Source: Nanobdellota archaeon (GTDB lineage Archaea > Nanobdellota > Nanobdellia > SCGC-AAA011-G17 > UBA489). Taken from it: a DNA stretch of 39,133 nt. The translations under genes were made by a program, and so were the position numbers. Shown here piece after piece: positions 9,364 to 16,722 of this stretch. Location: positions 1 through 39,133 of the forward strand of contig JAUYMN010000028.1 in NCBI GenBank assembly GCA_030699455.1, in the 5' to 3' direction. The notes beneath the pieces are model-generated. The model saw only the letters and a list, made by a program, of their open reading frames with translations, made no database searches and had not been told where the DNA came from. Every line of letters starts with the position of its first letter. The stretch's first letter is position 1.

Positions 9364-10061
9364 ATGAGCTAAAAGTTATACAATCTGAAAAAGATAAGTT
9401 TGCATTAGCCGGCGATGGAGTTTCTCATGACGGGAAATCATGGTTTTATACAGATGTTGTTAAAGACCATTTTTTCAATCCGAGAAATATTTTTAAGACA
9501 ACGCAGGAAGCTGATGAATATGCAAAAGAAGCTGATGGTATTGGGCTTGTTGGCAGTCCTGCATGCGGTGATGGCATGAAGATGTTTATTAAAATTGATA
9601 AGGACACTGAAAAATTAGAAGAAGTTAAATGGCAGACTTTTGGCTGTGGTACGGCTATTGCAAGTACTTCTGCTTATAGTGTTATGCTGGCTGAAGGAAA
9701 TGGCATGACTGTTGATGAGGCACTAAAGGTTAAACCAAAAGACATTGCCGACTATTTAGGAGGTATACCTGCAAGGAAATTTCACTGTAGCGTTTTAGCT
9801 GACAAGGCATTCAGGGAGGCTGTCAATGATTATTACAAGAAAACCGGACAGAATGAAAAAGTCAAAACAGACGGCAAAAAAATAATTGATAATGTTCTTA
9901 AGATTACAGACCATGACATTGAACATGCTGTTTTGGAGGGTGCTATGGATTTTGAAGCCGTCCAGAAAAAAACAAAAGTTGGAGTCCATGATAAAGAGTG
10001 TATTCCAATGGTCAAAAATTTAATAAAGGAATATAAGGAAAAATATTTTGGAGAAGATTAA
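9360..10061 (+). CDS. iscU: IscU/NifU-type Fe-S scaffold with decayed BFD tail
   Basis: This is the scaffold on which Fe-S clusters are built. The three ligand cysteines sit in standard contexts: SPACGDGMK (about 69), TFGCGTAIAS (about 95) and KFHCSVLAD (about 140). About 35 extra residues precede the usual IscU start. The C-terminal 60 residues (from about 175) align by eye with the [2Fe-2S] BFD-like middle domain of NifU, through ITDHDIEHAVLEG and KKTKVG...CIP. The first CxC is missing and only one Cys of the second pair remains, so this domain probably binds no cluster. It is translationally coupled to the desulfurase and the IscA fusion. Confidence 0.88.
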   Translation: MNELKVIQSEKDKFALAGDGVSHDGKSWFYTDVVKDHFFNPRNIFKTTQEADEYAKEADGIGLVGSPACGDGMKMFIKIDKDTEKLEEVKWQTFGCGTAIASTSAYSVMLAEGNGMTVDEALKVKPKDIADYLGGIPARKFHCSVLADKAFREAVNDYYKKTGQNEKVKTDGKKIIDNVLKITDHDIEHAVLEGAMDFEAVQKKTKVGVHDKECIPMVKNLIKEYKEKYFGED

Positions 10062-10062
10062 A

Positions 10063-10650
10063 ATGAAACAAGAGTTATCTGGGAAAATAACAAGAGACAT
10101 GACAATAGGGGATGTGCTTAAAAATTATCCAGAAAAGGCTATGAAATTGTCTGAGATTATGACAGCTGCAGGACTGCATTGTGTAGGTTGTGGTGCGTCT
10201 ACTTTTGAGACAATTGAGCAAGGTGTTATGGTACATGGATTTACAGATGAACAACTAATAAAACTAGTTGACGATTTGAATGCTGTTCTTGACGAGAAGG
10301 AAACTGAAATGGAAACAAAAAATGGAGTTCTATTAAAGCTTACTAACTCTGCTGTTGTGAAAGTAAAAAATATAATGAACAATGAAAGTAAAAATGAGTC
10401 TGGGCTGAGGGTTGCAGTACTTTCAGGGGGCTGTGCAGGTCATTCTTATGATTTAAGTATCCAAGACGAGCCCAAAGAAGGTGATTATATTTTTGAACAA
10501 GATGGTGTAAAAATATTTGTAGATAAGGCAAGCCTGCCAATGCTGGAAAATGTTGAAATAAATTATATTGATACACTTCAGGAAAGTGGATTTAAATTTG
10601 AAAATCCAAATACTACTGGAGGGTGTGGTTGTGGGAAATCATTCAACTGA
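10063..10650 (+). CDS. DUF1858-IscA fusion, Fe-S carrier protein
   Basis: This looks like two domains in one chain. Residues 1-75 match DUF1858 (the redox-disulfide domain found with hybrid-cluster and ScdA-like proteins), with MTIGDVLKNYPE and LHCVGCGASTFETIEQG. Residues 90-195 are an A-type Fe-S carrier (IscA/HesB): LRVAVLSGGCAGHSYDL supplies the first Cys, and GGCGCGKSF at the end supplies the other two. The ORF track starts at TTG 10048. The ATG at 10063, just after the iscU stop and with GGAG about 9 nt upstream, is the better start (195 aa). It is the last gene of the operon. Delivery of clusters from IscU to client proteins is the expected role. Confidence 0.88.
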   Translation: MKQELSGKITRDMTIGDVLKNYPEKAMKLSEIMTAAGLHCVGCGASTFETIEQGVMVHGFTDEQLIKLVDDLNAVLDEKETEMETKNGVLLKLTNSAVVKVKNIMNNESKNESGLRVAVLSGGCAGHSYDLSIQDEPKEGDYIFEQDGVKIFVDKASLPMLENVEINYIDTLQESGFKFENPNTTGGCGCGKSFN

Positions 10651-10691
10651 TTTTTAACAAGGTGTAGCCTATCAATGATAAAATAATTGAC

Positions 10692-10710
10692 AGGGCTATG
10701 AGCCTTTTTT
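10692..10710 (+). terminator. hairpin plus T-run after the Fe-S operon
   Basis: GGCT-ATG-AGCC, extended by a G-T and an A-T pair, is followed by six T residues about 45 nt after the last stop codon of the operon. The arrangement suits an intrinsic terminator. The T-run alone could suffice in archaea. Confidence 0.45.
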
Positions 10711-10785
10711 CGATGAAGAGTAGTTGCATAATTTAGCCATGTTTTTCTGTTAAATAAACTGTGCTAAAAATAAGCCGGATAGTTT

Positions 10786-11448
10786 TTACTCTTTGTATTC
10801 ATGATTTATTATGTCTATTATTTTTTCTGCTTTTTTTTCACCCATTTTGTCTATTTTTCTAATCTCTTCTTCTCTTGCAGTAAATAGCTCTCTTATTGTT
10901 TTGAAGTGCCTTAATAATGATTTTGCAAGCGAAGGGCCTACTCCCGGGAGTGTTTCTACAAGATACTCCTGTTGCTCTTTTAATGTTGGCGCTTTTCTTT
11001 TTTGTATCAGAGAATAATGCTTTGATGGTTTTTCCATTCTTTTTGCAATGACTGCTAATAAGGAAGCAGTGTCTTTTGATGTTTTTGTATGTATTGTAGG
11101 GATTTGAAAGTCAATTGCAATTGATGCCAGCATACCTCTTATAGCATTTGGGTGGAAGTTTCTCAAGGTGTATATATTTCTGTCTCCCTCTATTATGAGA
11201 AGTTGTCTTGAAAAGTTTTTTTTCAAATCCAGCAATTGCCTCAAAATTCTTTTATCAACTATTGAGCTAAGGAAATCGCTTTGTGTTTTTTTCTCAACTC
11301 CAAGACTATGCACATTCCCATCTCTGTCTTTTGTTTCTATTATGTAATCTGCAAATGGCAGTTGCTTCAAATCTACATCAAAACCCTTTTTAGCTAAATC
11401 AACAATTATTCCAGATTTTTTTTCCCTAACGTCAACAATTATCTTCAT
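10786..11448 (-). CDS. ERCC4-type structure-specific nuclease (Hef/XPF nuclease half)
   Basis: This nuclease cuts branched DNA such as flaps and forks. It has an XPF/ERCC4 nuclease domain: IIVDVREKKSG at the N-terminus and GVEKKTQSDFLSSIVDKR near 50-67, a variant of the V-ERK-x3-D metal motif. Two helix-hairpin-helix motifs follow at the C-terminus (TLPGVGPSLAKSLLRHF, then KIDKMGEKKAEKII). In euryarchaeal Hef this domain is fused behind a helicase. Here it is a separate gene whose start overlaps the end of the helicase gene by about 17 nt. The start could be ATG 11448 (preferred, 220 aa) or TTG 11454. Confidence 0.9.
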   Translation of the reverse strand: MKIIVDVREKKSGIIVDLAKKGFDVDLKQLPFADYIIETKDRDGNVHSLGVEKKTQSDFLSSIVDKRILRQLLDLKKNFSRQLLIIEGDRNIYTLRNFHPNAIRGMLASIAIDFQIPTIHTKTSKDTASLLAVIAKRMEKPSKHYSLIQKRKAPTLKEQQEYLVETLPGVGPSLAKSLLRHFKTIRELFTAREEEIRKIDKMGEKKAEKIIDIINHEYKE

Positions 11449-12934
11449 CTTCAAGATTTTTCTTCATATAGCCAAGCAGATTGTGCATTTTTGTTTCTTT
11501 CCTTTTTGCTGTCCATAGCATCGCTTCGTCAAGCGTTTTTTCTGCAATAAGGTTTATTATTTTTCCTGGCTTTATTCTCGCAACTCTTCCGGATCTCTGA
11601 ATTTTTCTTATTTCCGAGGCAGTATGGTCATAGAAAACAGCTAAATCCAATGATCCGATTGATATTCCTTCTTCTCCTATCGACGTGCATACTATGATGT
11701 TAAAGGCATTTCTGTTGAATTTGTCTATTGCCACCAATTGATTTTTTTGTGACAAACCTCCCGATTGTCCTATCAGTTTTACTGGTATTGCTCCTTGTAT
11801 TTTTGATAATTCTTTTTTTATTTCTTCTACTGTTGAACGGTAATTTGCAAATATTATTGTTTTTGTATTTGGATTATCTTTTAATTCCTTTGATATTATC
11901 TTCTTTAGTTCTTCCAATTTTGGATGTAATTGATTTTTGTCTATTATTCCTTTTGTCAGTGATATTGCGTTTTCTATGCTTTTGTTTTTTAGTATATTTT
12001 TTGCAGCTTTGCTTTTTTCAGATTTTAACTTTTGAAAGTAGTCCATAAGTGACTTAGGGGTTTGTGTTTCAATAAGACCTTGCGCATGGCTTATTTTTAT
12101 CATCTCAGCTATTTCTGATATTGCACGGTATGCTGAAAAATCCCCTTTTCTAATTCTTGTCTGGAAATTTTTTTGATATAATAATAAGTCTGTCTTGTTT
12201 ATCAGAGATTTTGGTTTTGTTATTCCATATCTCTTTAGCCCAGATGCCTTTGTAATATAATAACTTTTTAATATATTCTGGATTAACTGAAAATCTTTTG
12301 GAAGGGGCAATCTTATGTCTATGCTTTCTTTTTTTTGGATATGCTCAGCAATGTCTACATCTTCCTCAGTTCTTAGCTCTATGTTTTCTATGAACAAATT
12401 TGAGCATACTTCTGATATCTTTTCTTTTGTTGCACCTGGTGATGCTGTTAAGGCAAGAATAAGTTTGTCTTTTGCATTTTTCATGTAATTTTCCGCAACT
12501 ATGGTGTTTGCAAATTTTTCCTTTGAGCGATGGCATTCATCCACGACTAATAGAGATGTATTTTCAAATGATATTCTGTCATTTTGCAAGTCAAATTGTA
12601 TTGTTTGTGGTGTTGCTACAATTACCTTTGATGTTTTGAAAACTACTGACCTTTCTTCCGAGTTTATCGCACCAGTTAATAACGATATTTTTTCTGTTGG
12701 GATATCTGTAGAGTGCCGTATCTCATTTGCTATTTGTGATGAAAGGGGCTTTGTCGGCGAGATGATGACAATATTGCTTTCAGGGTTCTTATTTAGTCTG
12801 TAGACAGTCATCATTATGGCAAGCTTTGTCTTTCCTGTTCCTGTTGGAAGACAGATTAGGCTATTTTTTTCTTTTGCAGAAATAAATATGTTTTCCTGAT
12901 ATCTTCTCGGCAAAAAATTTGTTATTTTGTACAT
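11432..12934 (-). CDS. Hef-type SF2 DNA helicase
   Basis: This superfamily-2 helicase matches the N-terminal half of Hef/FANCM and is expected to remodel stalled forks. Motif I (CLPTGTGKTKLAIM) lies near residue 30, motif II (VVDECHRS, DECH) near 132 and motif III (ALTASPG) near 162. The C-terminal motifs (TIIFANYRSTVEEI; VCTSIGEEGISIGSLD; RSGRVARIKPGKI) lie at 365-470. An insert of about 150 residues between the lobes is normal for Hef. At 500 aa it lacks the nuclease, which is encoded by the overlapping downstream gene, so the two probably act as a complex. Confidence 0.92.
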   Translation of the reverse strand: MYKITNFLPRRYQENIFISAKEKNSLICLPTGTGKTKLAIMMTVYRLNKNPESNIVIISPTKPLSSQIANEIRHSTDIPTEKISLLTGAINSEERSVVFKTSKVIVATPQTIQFDLQNDRISFENTSLLVVDECHRSKEKFANTIVAENYMKNAKDKLILALTASPGATKEKISEVCSNLFIENIELRTEEDVDIAEHIQKKESIDIRLPLPKDFQLIQNILKSYYITKASGLKRYGITKPKSLINKTDLLLYQKNFQTRIRKGDFSAYRAISEIAEMIKISHAQGLIETQTPKSLMDYFQKLKSEKSKAAKNILKNKSIENAISLTKGIIDKNQLHPKLEELKKIISKELKDNPNTKTIIFANYRSTVEEIKKELSKIQGAIPVKLIGQSGGLSQKNQLVAIDKFNRNAFNIIVCTSIGEEGISIGSLDLAVFYDHTASEIRKIQRSGRVARIKPGKIINLIAEKTLDEAMLWTAKRKETKMHNLLGYMKKNLEDEDNC

Positions 12935-12947
12935 TTTATTGATAACT

Positions 12948-12955
12948 CTTAAAAA
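12948..12955 (+). promoter_or_regulatory. TATA-like box of the 91-aa membrane protein
   Basis: CTTAAAAA is centred 25-26 nt before the ATG at 12977, in the gap between divergent genes. Confidence 0.4.
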
Positions 12956-12976
12956 CAGACTGGATTATTAGGCTTT

Positions 12977-13252
12977 ATGCTTGTTCAGTTACTGGGGGTT
13001 ATGGACTTATTGGCAGGTGTTTTGCTAATTTTATCAAGGTTTGGGTTTGAAGGGCAAGTTATGTTTTATGTTGGGATAATTGTGCTTATTAAATCATTGG
13101 TTTTTTTTGGTGATATAGTCGGTTTGTTGGATATTGCAGGAGCCATTTTTTTAATAGCAATAGCAGTGTATTCAATCGAGCCTTATGGATTTATTGTTGG
13201 GATTTTCTCTTTATGGTTTTTGCAGAAGGGTTTTTTTAGCTTTGTTACTTAG
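12977..13252 (+). CDS. small polytopic membrane protein, unknown function
   Basis: This 91-aa protein is almost entirely hydrophobic, with three or four membrane helices (about 3-20, 27-48, 50-67, 70-88) and no catalytic motif. I do not recognise a named family, although small four-helix proteins of this kind recur in archaea. It is divergent from the helicase gene, with its own TATA-like box, and convergent with the S2P-like gene, overlapping that gene by 8 nt at the 3' end. Confidence 0.65.
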   Translation: MLVQLLGVMDLLAGVLLILSRFGFEGQVMFYVGIIVLIKSLVFFGDIVGLLDIAGAIFLIAIAVYSIEPYGFIVGIFSLWFLQKGFFSFVT

Positions 13253-13985
13253 TTATTATGAAACTTTTTATGTAAAATGCTGAAGCAACTAAAATTGAAA
13301 ATAAAAGTGCAAAAACAATCGACCCTATTGGTGAGGTGAATTTTGTAAGGTAATATGCCAGGACTATCATAGTAATTGAAAATATATAAATGGTTGGAGA
13401 ATAAAAAAATGCAGTTGTCCCATTCAGCCTTGATATTGGTAGCATGCTACTGAAAGCTATTGAGAAGGGAATCAATGAGAGGTTGCTTATTCTTGCTATG
13501 TCTGATGCCGTAAGAAGTATCCCTATGAGCGCCAATGTTAAAGGGCCTATTACAGATATCAATCCGAGCTCCCCTTCTGTTGGCATCTCAAACTTTTTAC
13601 CAAATCTGGAATGTTTGGTTGATTCATATTCAGGCATCAAGACTGCCGAGAAGAAAATTTTTCCATAACTCATAAATGCTATCAGCAGTGGAAGTATTAT
13701 CCCAACAGGTATCCCTTTTTTTCTACTTGACTTTTCAAATCCCATTCTATCTATCTTCCAAATATTAAACTTGACTGTTACCCCATTTTTTTCAGAATAC
13801 CATTTTGTTATTCTAATAAAAATTATGATGAAGATTAATGAAATTAATATGTACTGCACCAAGTTTTGTAGCCAATAGGATGTATTGAATACTTCTTTTT
13901 TATCATTAAAACCAAAAACAAAACCAAGAACTACTGCAGATATTATGGCAGGTGTTAATTCCTGCCAACTGTTTTTTTTGACCAT
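13245..13985 (-). CDS. S2P/M50-like membrane protein lacking the HExxH zinc motif
   Basis: This 246-aa protein has about six or seven hydrophobic segments. The middle and end follow site-2 protease layout: a hydrophilic block (SRFGKKFEMPTEGELGLI, about 125-142), then a helix starting GPLTLALIG where M50 proteins have NPxxN or GPxxN, then LPISRLNGT where they have PxxxLDGG. No HExxH is present anywhere, so proteolysis is doubtful. Archaeal M50 relatives without HExxH exist to my knowledge, so this may be a non-peptidase branch. It overlaps the TraB-family gene by 31 nt, which implies coupled expression. Confidence 0.6.
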   Translation of the reverse strand: MVKKNSWQELTPAIISAVVLGFVFGFNDKKEVFNTSYWLQNLVQYILISLIFIIIFIRITKWYSEKNGVTVKFNIWKIDRMGFEKSSRKKGIPVGIILPLLIAFMSYGKIFFSAVLMPEYESTKHSRFGKKFEMPTEGELGLISVIGPLTLALIGILLTASDIARISNLSLIPFSIAFSSMLPISRLNGTTAFFYSPTIYIFSITMIVLAYYLTKFTSPIGSIVFALLFSILVASAFYIKSFIITK

Positions 13986-14650
13986 TTTTTTAATGTTCTT
14001 GTTATGCCTTCGATATGACCTGCGCCAACGACTGCAACTATCTTCCCATCTTTGTTTTCTTGTGATAGTTTATTTAAAGCTTTTGACATATGCTGGTCTC
14101 TATCGCTGATTAGTGCCTGATATATTGTTGGGTAATCTTTCTTTAACTTTTTTGAAAGAAGGGATATTTTTTCTTTTGAAGGCACCTTATTGAGGTCTAT
14201 CTTCAATTGCTTTTTTGATGTGAAAACTGTTGCCAGAACATCTCTTATAAACATGAATCTTTCTTTCCATGTGATTCTTTTGGATATGTTCCTTAAAGTA
14301 ATTGATATGTCCTGGTCTATTAATGCTATTGAAATATTTAGTTCTTTTGCAAGTTTTATTGCTGTTTTCATTTCTGAACCAGGAACGATGCCTGTTTCTT
14401 TTCCTAATTTTTGAGATATCCATGCTCCAATAACCCTAAATAGAAATCCCTTCATGCCAATCTTTCTTACTTCTACGAGGGATATTTTTTGCCTTTTTTT
14501 TGAGATAATTGACTGGAATCTTGACCTATCCAGTTCTATTGCTATGATATTTGGTTTTTCTGTTTGGATTGTGGTTTCAACTAAACTTATACTTTCTTTT
14601 GAAATGTGAGAGGTTCCAACCAAAACAATGTTTTTAAATTTCTTTAGCAT
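13955..14650 (-). CDS. TraB/PrgY-family protein
   Basis: Family hallmarks are present: VLVGTSHISKES at the N-terminus, IAIELDRSRFQS near 36-47, a central conserved Glu/Asp region (GSEMKTAIKLAKEL, ALIDQDI), and VAVVGAGHIEGI near 208-219. These belong to the TraB/Tiki/PrgY fold, in which some members are metalloproteases and others shut down pheromones. Archaeal TraB proteins often carry a C-terminal transmembrane region, but this one ends after the soluble domain (231 aa). The overlapping downstream membrane gene could supply a partner. A TATA box 25 nt upstream of the ATG supports the start. Confidence 0.85.
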   Translation of the reverse strand: MLKKFKNIVLVGTSHISKESISLVETTIQTEKPNIIAIELDRSRFQSIISKKRQKISLVEVRKIGMKGFLFRVIGAWISQKLGKETGIVPGSEMKTAIKLAKELNISIALIDQDISITLRNISKRITWKERFMFIRDVLATVFTSKKQLKIDLNKVPSKEKISLLSKKLKKDYPTIYQALISDRDQHMSKALNKLSQENKDGKIVAVVGAGHIEGITRTLKKWSKKTVGRN

Positions 14651-14671
14651 AGATAGAATAGCACGGAAACT

Positions 14672-14679
14672 TTTATAAA
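14672..14679. promoter_or_regulatory. palindromic TATA box shared by traB-like and PRC-barrel genes
   Basis: TTTATAAA reads the same on both strands. Leftwards it is centred 25 nt from the TraB-family ATG (leaderless). Rightwards it would give a leader of about 17 nt that contains the GGGAGG Shine-Dalgarno of the PRC-barrel gene. Confidence 0.5.
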
Positions 14680-14704
14680 GATTAACTAACTTTCAGGCAT
14701 CATT

Positions 14705-14710
14705 GGGAGG
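14705..14710 (+). promoter_or_regulatory. strong Shine-Dalgarno of the PRC-barrel gene
   Basis: GGGAGG ends 8 nt before the ATG at 14719. It stands out because many genes in this window look leaderless. Confidence 0.6.
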
Positions 14711-14718
14711 CTTAAAAC

Positions 14719-15018
14719 ATGCTTAAACTAAAAAAGATGACTTCTGTATATGACATGAAGGTTTTTACTGATTCCGGTGAGTATTTCGGTGATGTTGAAG
14801 AATCAATCGTAACAATGAATAAGGTATTTGGGTGGAGAATTAGGGCTACTAGGAATTCGTCTCTTTCCAGAGTCTTGGGTGGTGCCAAGGGCGTAATTGT
14901 GCCACATAGACTGGTTAAGGCCGTTGGTGATATTATGGTTATAAGCAAGACAGCCATTCCGGAATATGACGAGATTGGAGAAGATTCTGTTGCAGGCATG
15001 TCCGAACGGGATAATTGA
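14719..15018 (+). CDS. PRC-barrel domain protein
   Basis: This is a 99-aa soluble protein. Residues 8-80 fit a PRC-barrel: SVYDMKVFTDSGEYFGDVEE is the typical first strand pair, and ends near KAVGDIMVI. PRC-barrel proteins serve as small protein-protein adaptors. In some archaea, PRC-barrel proteins (CdpB) bind SepF and work with FtsZ in division, but nothing in this neighbourhood shows a division role. It lies just upstream of three tandem membrane-protein genes on the same strand and has a strong Shine-Dalgarno sequence. Confidence 0.8.
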   Translation: MLKLKKMTSVYDMKVFTDSGEYFGDVEESIVTMNKVFGWRIRATRNSSLSRVLGGAKGVIVPHRLVKAVGDIMVISKTAIPEYDEIGEDSVAGMSERDN

Positions 15019-15050
15019 TTATTATGTGCAATCAAAAGGGGTGCAAATGA

Positions 15051-15593
15051 TTGGTTTCACCATTATATGATGGAATAAATTTCATGAAGTCTTTTGGCAT
15101 ATTTGATGTAGTTCTTCCATTTCTTCTTGTTTTTACTGTTGTTTTTGGAGTTCTTGAAAAAACAAAGATATTTGGCACTGAGGGTGATAAAAAAACCACT
15201 AGAAAAAATCTGAATGCAATGGTGGCATTTGTTGTTGGTTTCTTTGTTGTTGTTGCAACACAGATAGTATATTTAATTCAGACAGCTTTGCCAATTATAA
15301 TGCTGATTTTGGTTTTGGTAATTGCATTCATGATCGTATATGGTTCTACATTGTCTGAGGGAGAAATAGATATATGGAGCCACTTTGGAAAGGGAAGGGG
15401 CTATTTTGCATTTGGCATTATAATCGCAATAATCGCAATTGTTCTTGGTGCCATGGGCATGCTGGGGAGTTTTATAGAATGGTTGTATGCTAATATTAGT
15501 GGAACAATTTTGTCTTCTGCAATACTCTTAGTAATTATAGGTATATTTATGGCAATAGTGCTCAAAGGCAAGAACACAGAGGATAGCAGTTGA
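15051..15593 (+). CDS. tandem four-helix membrane protein, paralogue A
   Basis: This 180-aa protein has about four membrane helices and a charged segment between helices 1 and 2. Its N-terminal motif VVLPFLLVFTVVFGVLEK, followed by KIFG and LNAMVAFVV, recurs in the next two genes. The start is TTG 15051: an in-frame TGA lies immediately upstream, and AGGGGTG 7-8 nt before the TTG is a good Shine-Dalgarno. The first ATG (15084) would cut off conserved residues. No named family is recognised. Position beside secretion-ATPase genes suggests a structural part of the pilus-like machine (inference). Confidence 0.75.
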   Translation: MVSPLYDGINFMKSFGIFDVVLPFLLVFTVVFGVLEKTKIFGTEGDKKTTRKNLNAMVAFVVGFFVVVATQIVYLIQTALPIIMLILVLVIAFMIVYGSTLSEGEIDIWSHFGKGRGYFAFGIIIAIIAIVLGAMGMLGSFIEWLYANISGTILSSAILLVIIGIFMAIVLKGKNTEDSS

Positions 15594-15645
15594 GAATGAG
15601 AACTAATAAAAAGGAGTTTGAACTGTAATATATAGAGGTGTATGC

Positions 15646-16191
15646 ATGGATTTTTATCAATTGATGGCAAACTTTGATCAAATAGGTGGTTTTGATTTAT
15701 TGCTACCATTTATGTTAGTCTTTACCATAGTTTTTGCTGTTCTTGAAAAAATAAAATTATTTGGCAGTAAAAGCAAAAACATCAATGCAATAGTGTCATT
15801 AGTTGTTTCAATATTCTTTTTGAATAACACCTACTTAATTTTTGTTTTGCAGGGATTTCTACCAAGCGTCGCAATTATACTTATTGTGTTTTTGATGTTC
15901 CTATTAGTGTTTGGTGTATTTTCCGGAGAGGGTGATTTTCAAGGAAAGGCATTGGGGTGGGCTTTTGTTGCATCTTTAATTGCAATTGGCTTTGCATTGT
16001 TTAGTGATATATTTACACCAGGACTGCCAGGAGGAAGCGCTATTTCTCAGTTCTATCGTGCCAATACTTTTCTAATTTGGCTACTAGTGCTTGCAGCAGT
16101 GTTTATTATGTCCGTGATGAAAAGTGACAAGACAAATAGAGGGTCATTCTTTCAGGACATAGCAGATAGCTTTGAAAGAAAAAATAAGTGA
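15646..16191 (+). CDS. tandem four-helix membrane protein, paralogue B
   Basis: This 181-aa protein is a paralogue of the upstream gene: LLLPFMLVFTIVFAVLEK, KLFG and INAIVSLVV line up with paralogue A. Four helices are predicted by eye (about 16-34, 48-66, 70-90, 100-120) with a possible fifth near 140-160. A charged tail ends the protein. GAGGTG, 5 nt upstream of the ATG at 15646, is its Shine-Dalgarno. Function unknown; likely the same complex as its neighbours. Confidence 0.75.
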   Translation: MDFYQLMANFDQIGGFDLLLPFMLVFTIVFAVLEKIKLFGSKSKNINAIVSLVVSIFFLNNTYLIFVLQGFLPSVAIILIVFLMFLLVFGVFSGEGDFQGKALGWAFVASLIAIGFALFSDIFTPGLPGGSAISQFYRANTFLIWLLVLAAVFIMSVMKSDKTNRGSFFQDIADSFERKNK

Positions 16192-16197
16192 TAAAAA

Positions 16198-16722
16198 ATG
16201 GCAACCATATTAGATGCATCAGGATTTGGGAGCTTATTGGGTGTTGTGTTTACATTTATACTTGTATTTGCTGCAACGTTTGCAGTTATGAAGAAAGTTA
16301 AGTTTTTCGGGAAAGATAACTCAGGTTTGGATGCTATCATGGCATTCGTTGTTGCTTTTTTCACTATCATGATTCCTGAGGCTCAGGTAGTCATATCTTC
16401 ATTTTTGCCATGGATTGCAGTATTTTTTATGGTTATGATTGCTGTTATTATGTTTTTTATGTTTGTTGGTGTCAAAGACGAAACTATAACTGAGAATGTA
16501 TTACATCAGCCATTTTTTATTACCATTGTGGTGGCAGCTATTGTTATAATATTCCTTGTTTCCATGACCAAGGCGTTTGGATCATTCCTGACAATTGGAG
16601 CTGGCTTTGGATTTTGGGAGACTACAAAGAGATTTTTGTTTAGCAGAAGATTTCTGGGACTAATTTTCATGCTATTCGTTGCTGCGTACACTATCTTGTT
16701 TTTGACACAGAAGAAAAGTTAG
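16198..16722 (+). CDS. tandem four-helix membrane protein, paralogue C
   Basis: This 174-aa protein is the third member of the tandem family. The aligned core is VVFTFILVFAATFAVMKK, KFFG, then LDAIMAFVV, with the Pro of LPF replaced. Helices are at about 12-30, 48-64, 70-92, 103-122 and 150-168. It starts 6 nt after paralogue B and ends just before the convergent coiled-coil gene. It is more diverged than A and B are from each other. No recognised family name. Confidence 0.72.
   Translation: MATILDASGFGSLLGVVFTFILVFAATFAVMKKVKFFGKDNSGLDAIMAFVVAFFTIMIPEAQVVISSFLPWIAVFFMVMIAVIMFFMFVGVKDETITENVLHQPFFITIVVAAIVIIFLVSMTKAFGSFLTIGAGFGFWETTKRFLFSRRFLGLIFMLFVAAYTILFLTQKKS

Noticed and set aside
13245-13985. 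Active site-2 protease
   Set aside because: No HExxH motif occurs in the protein, so peptidase activity cannot be supported.
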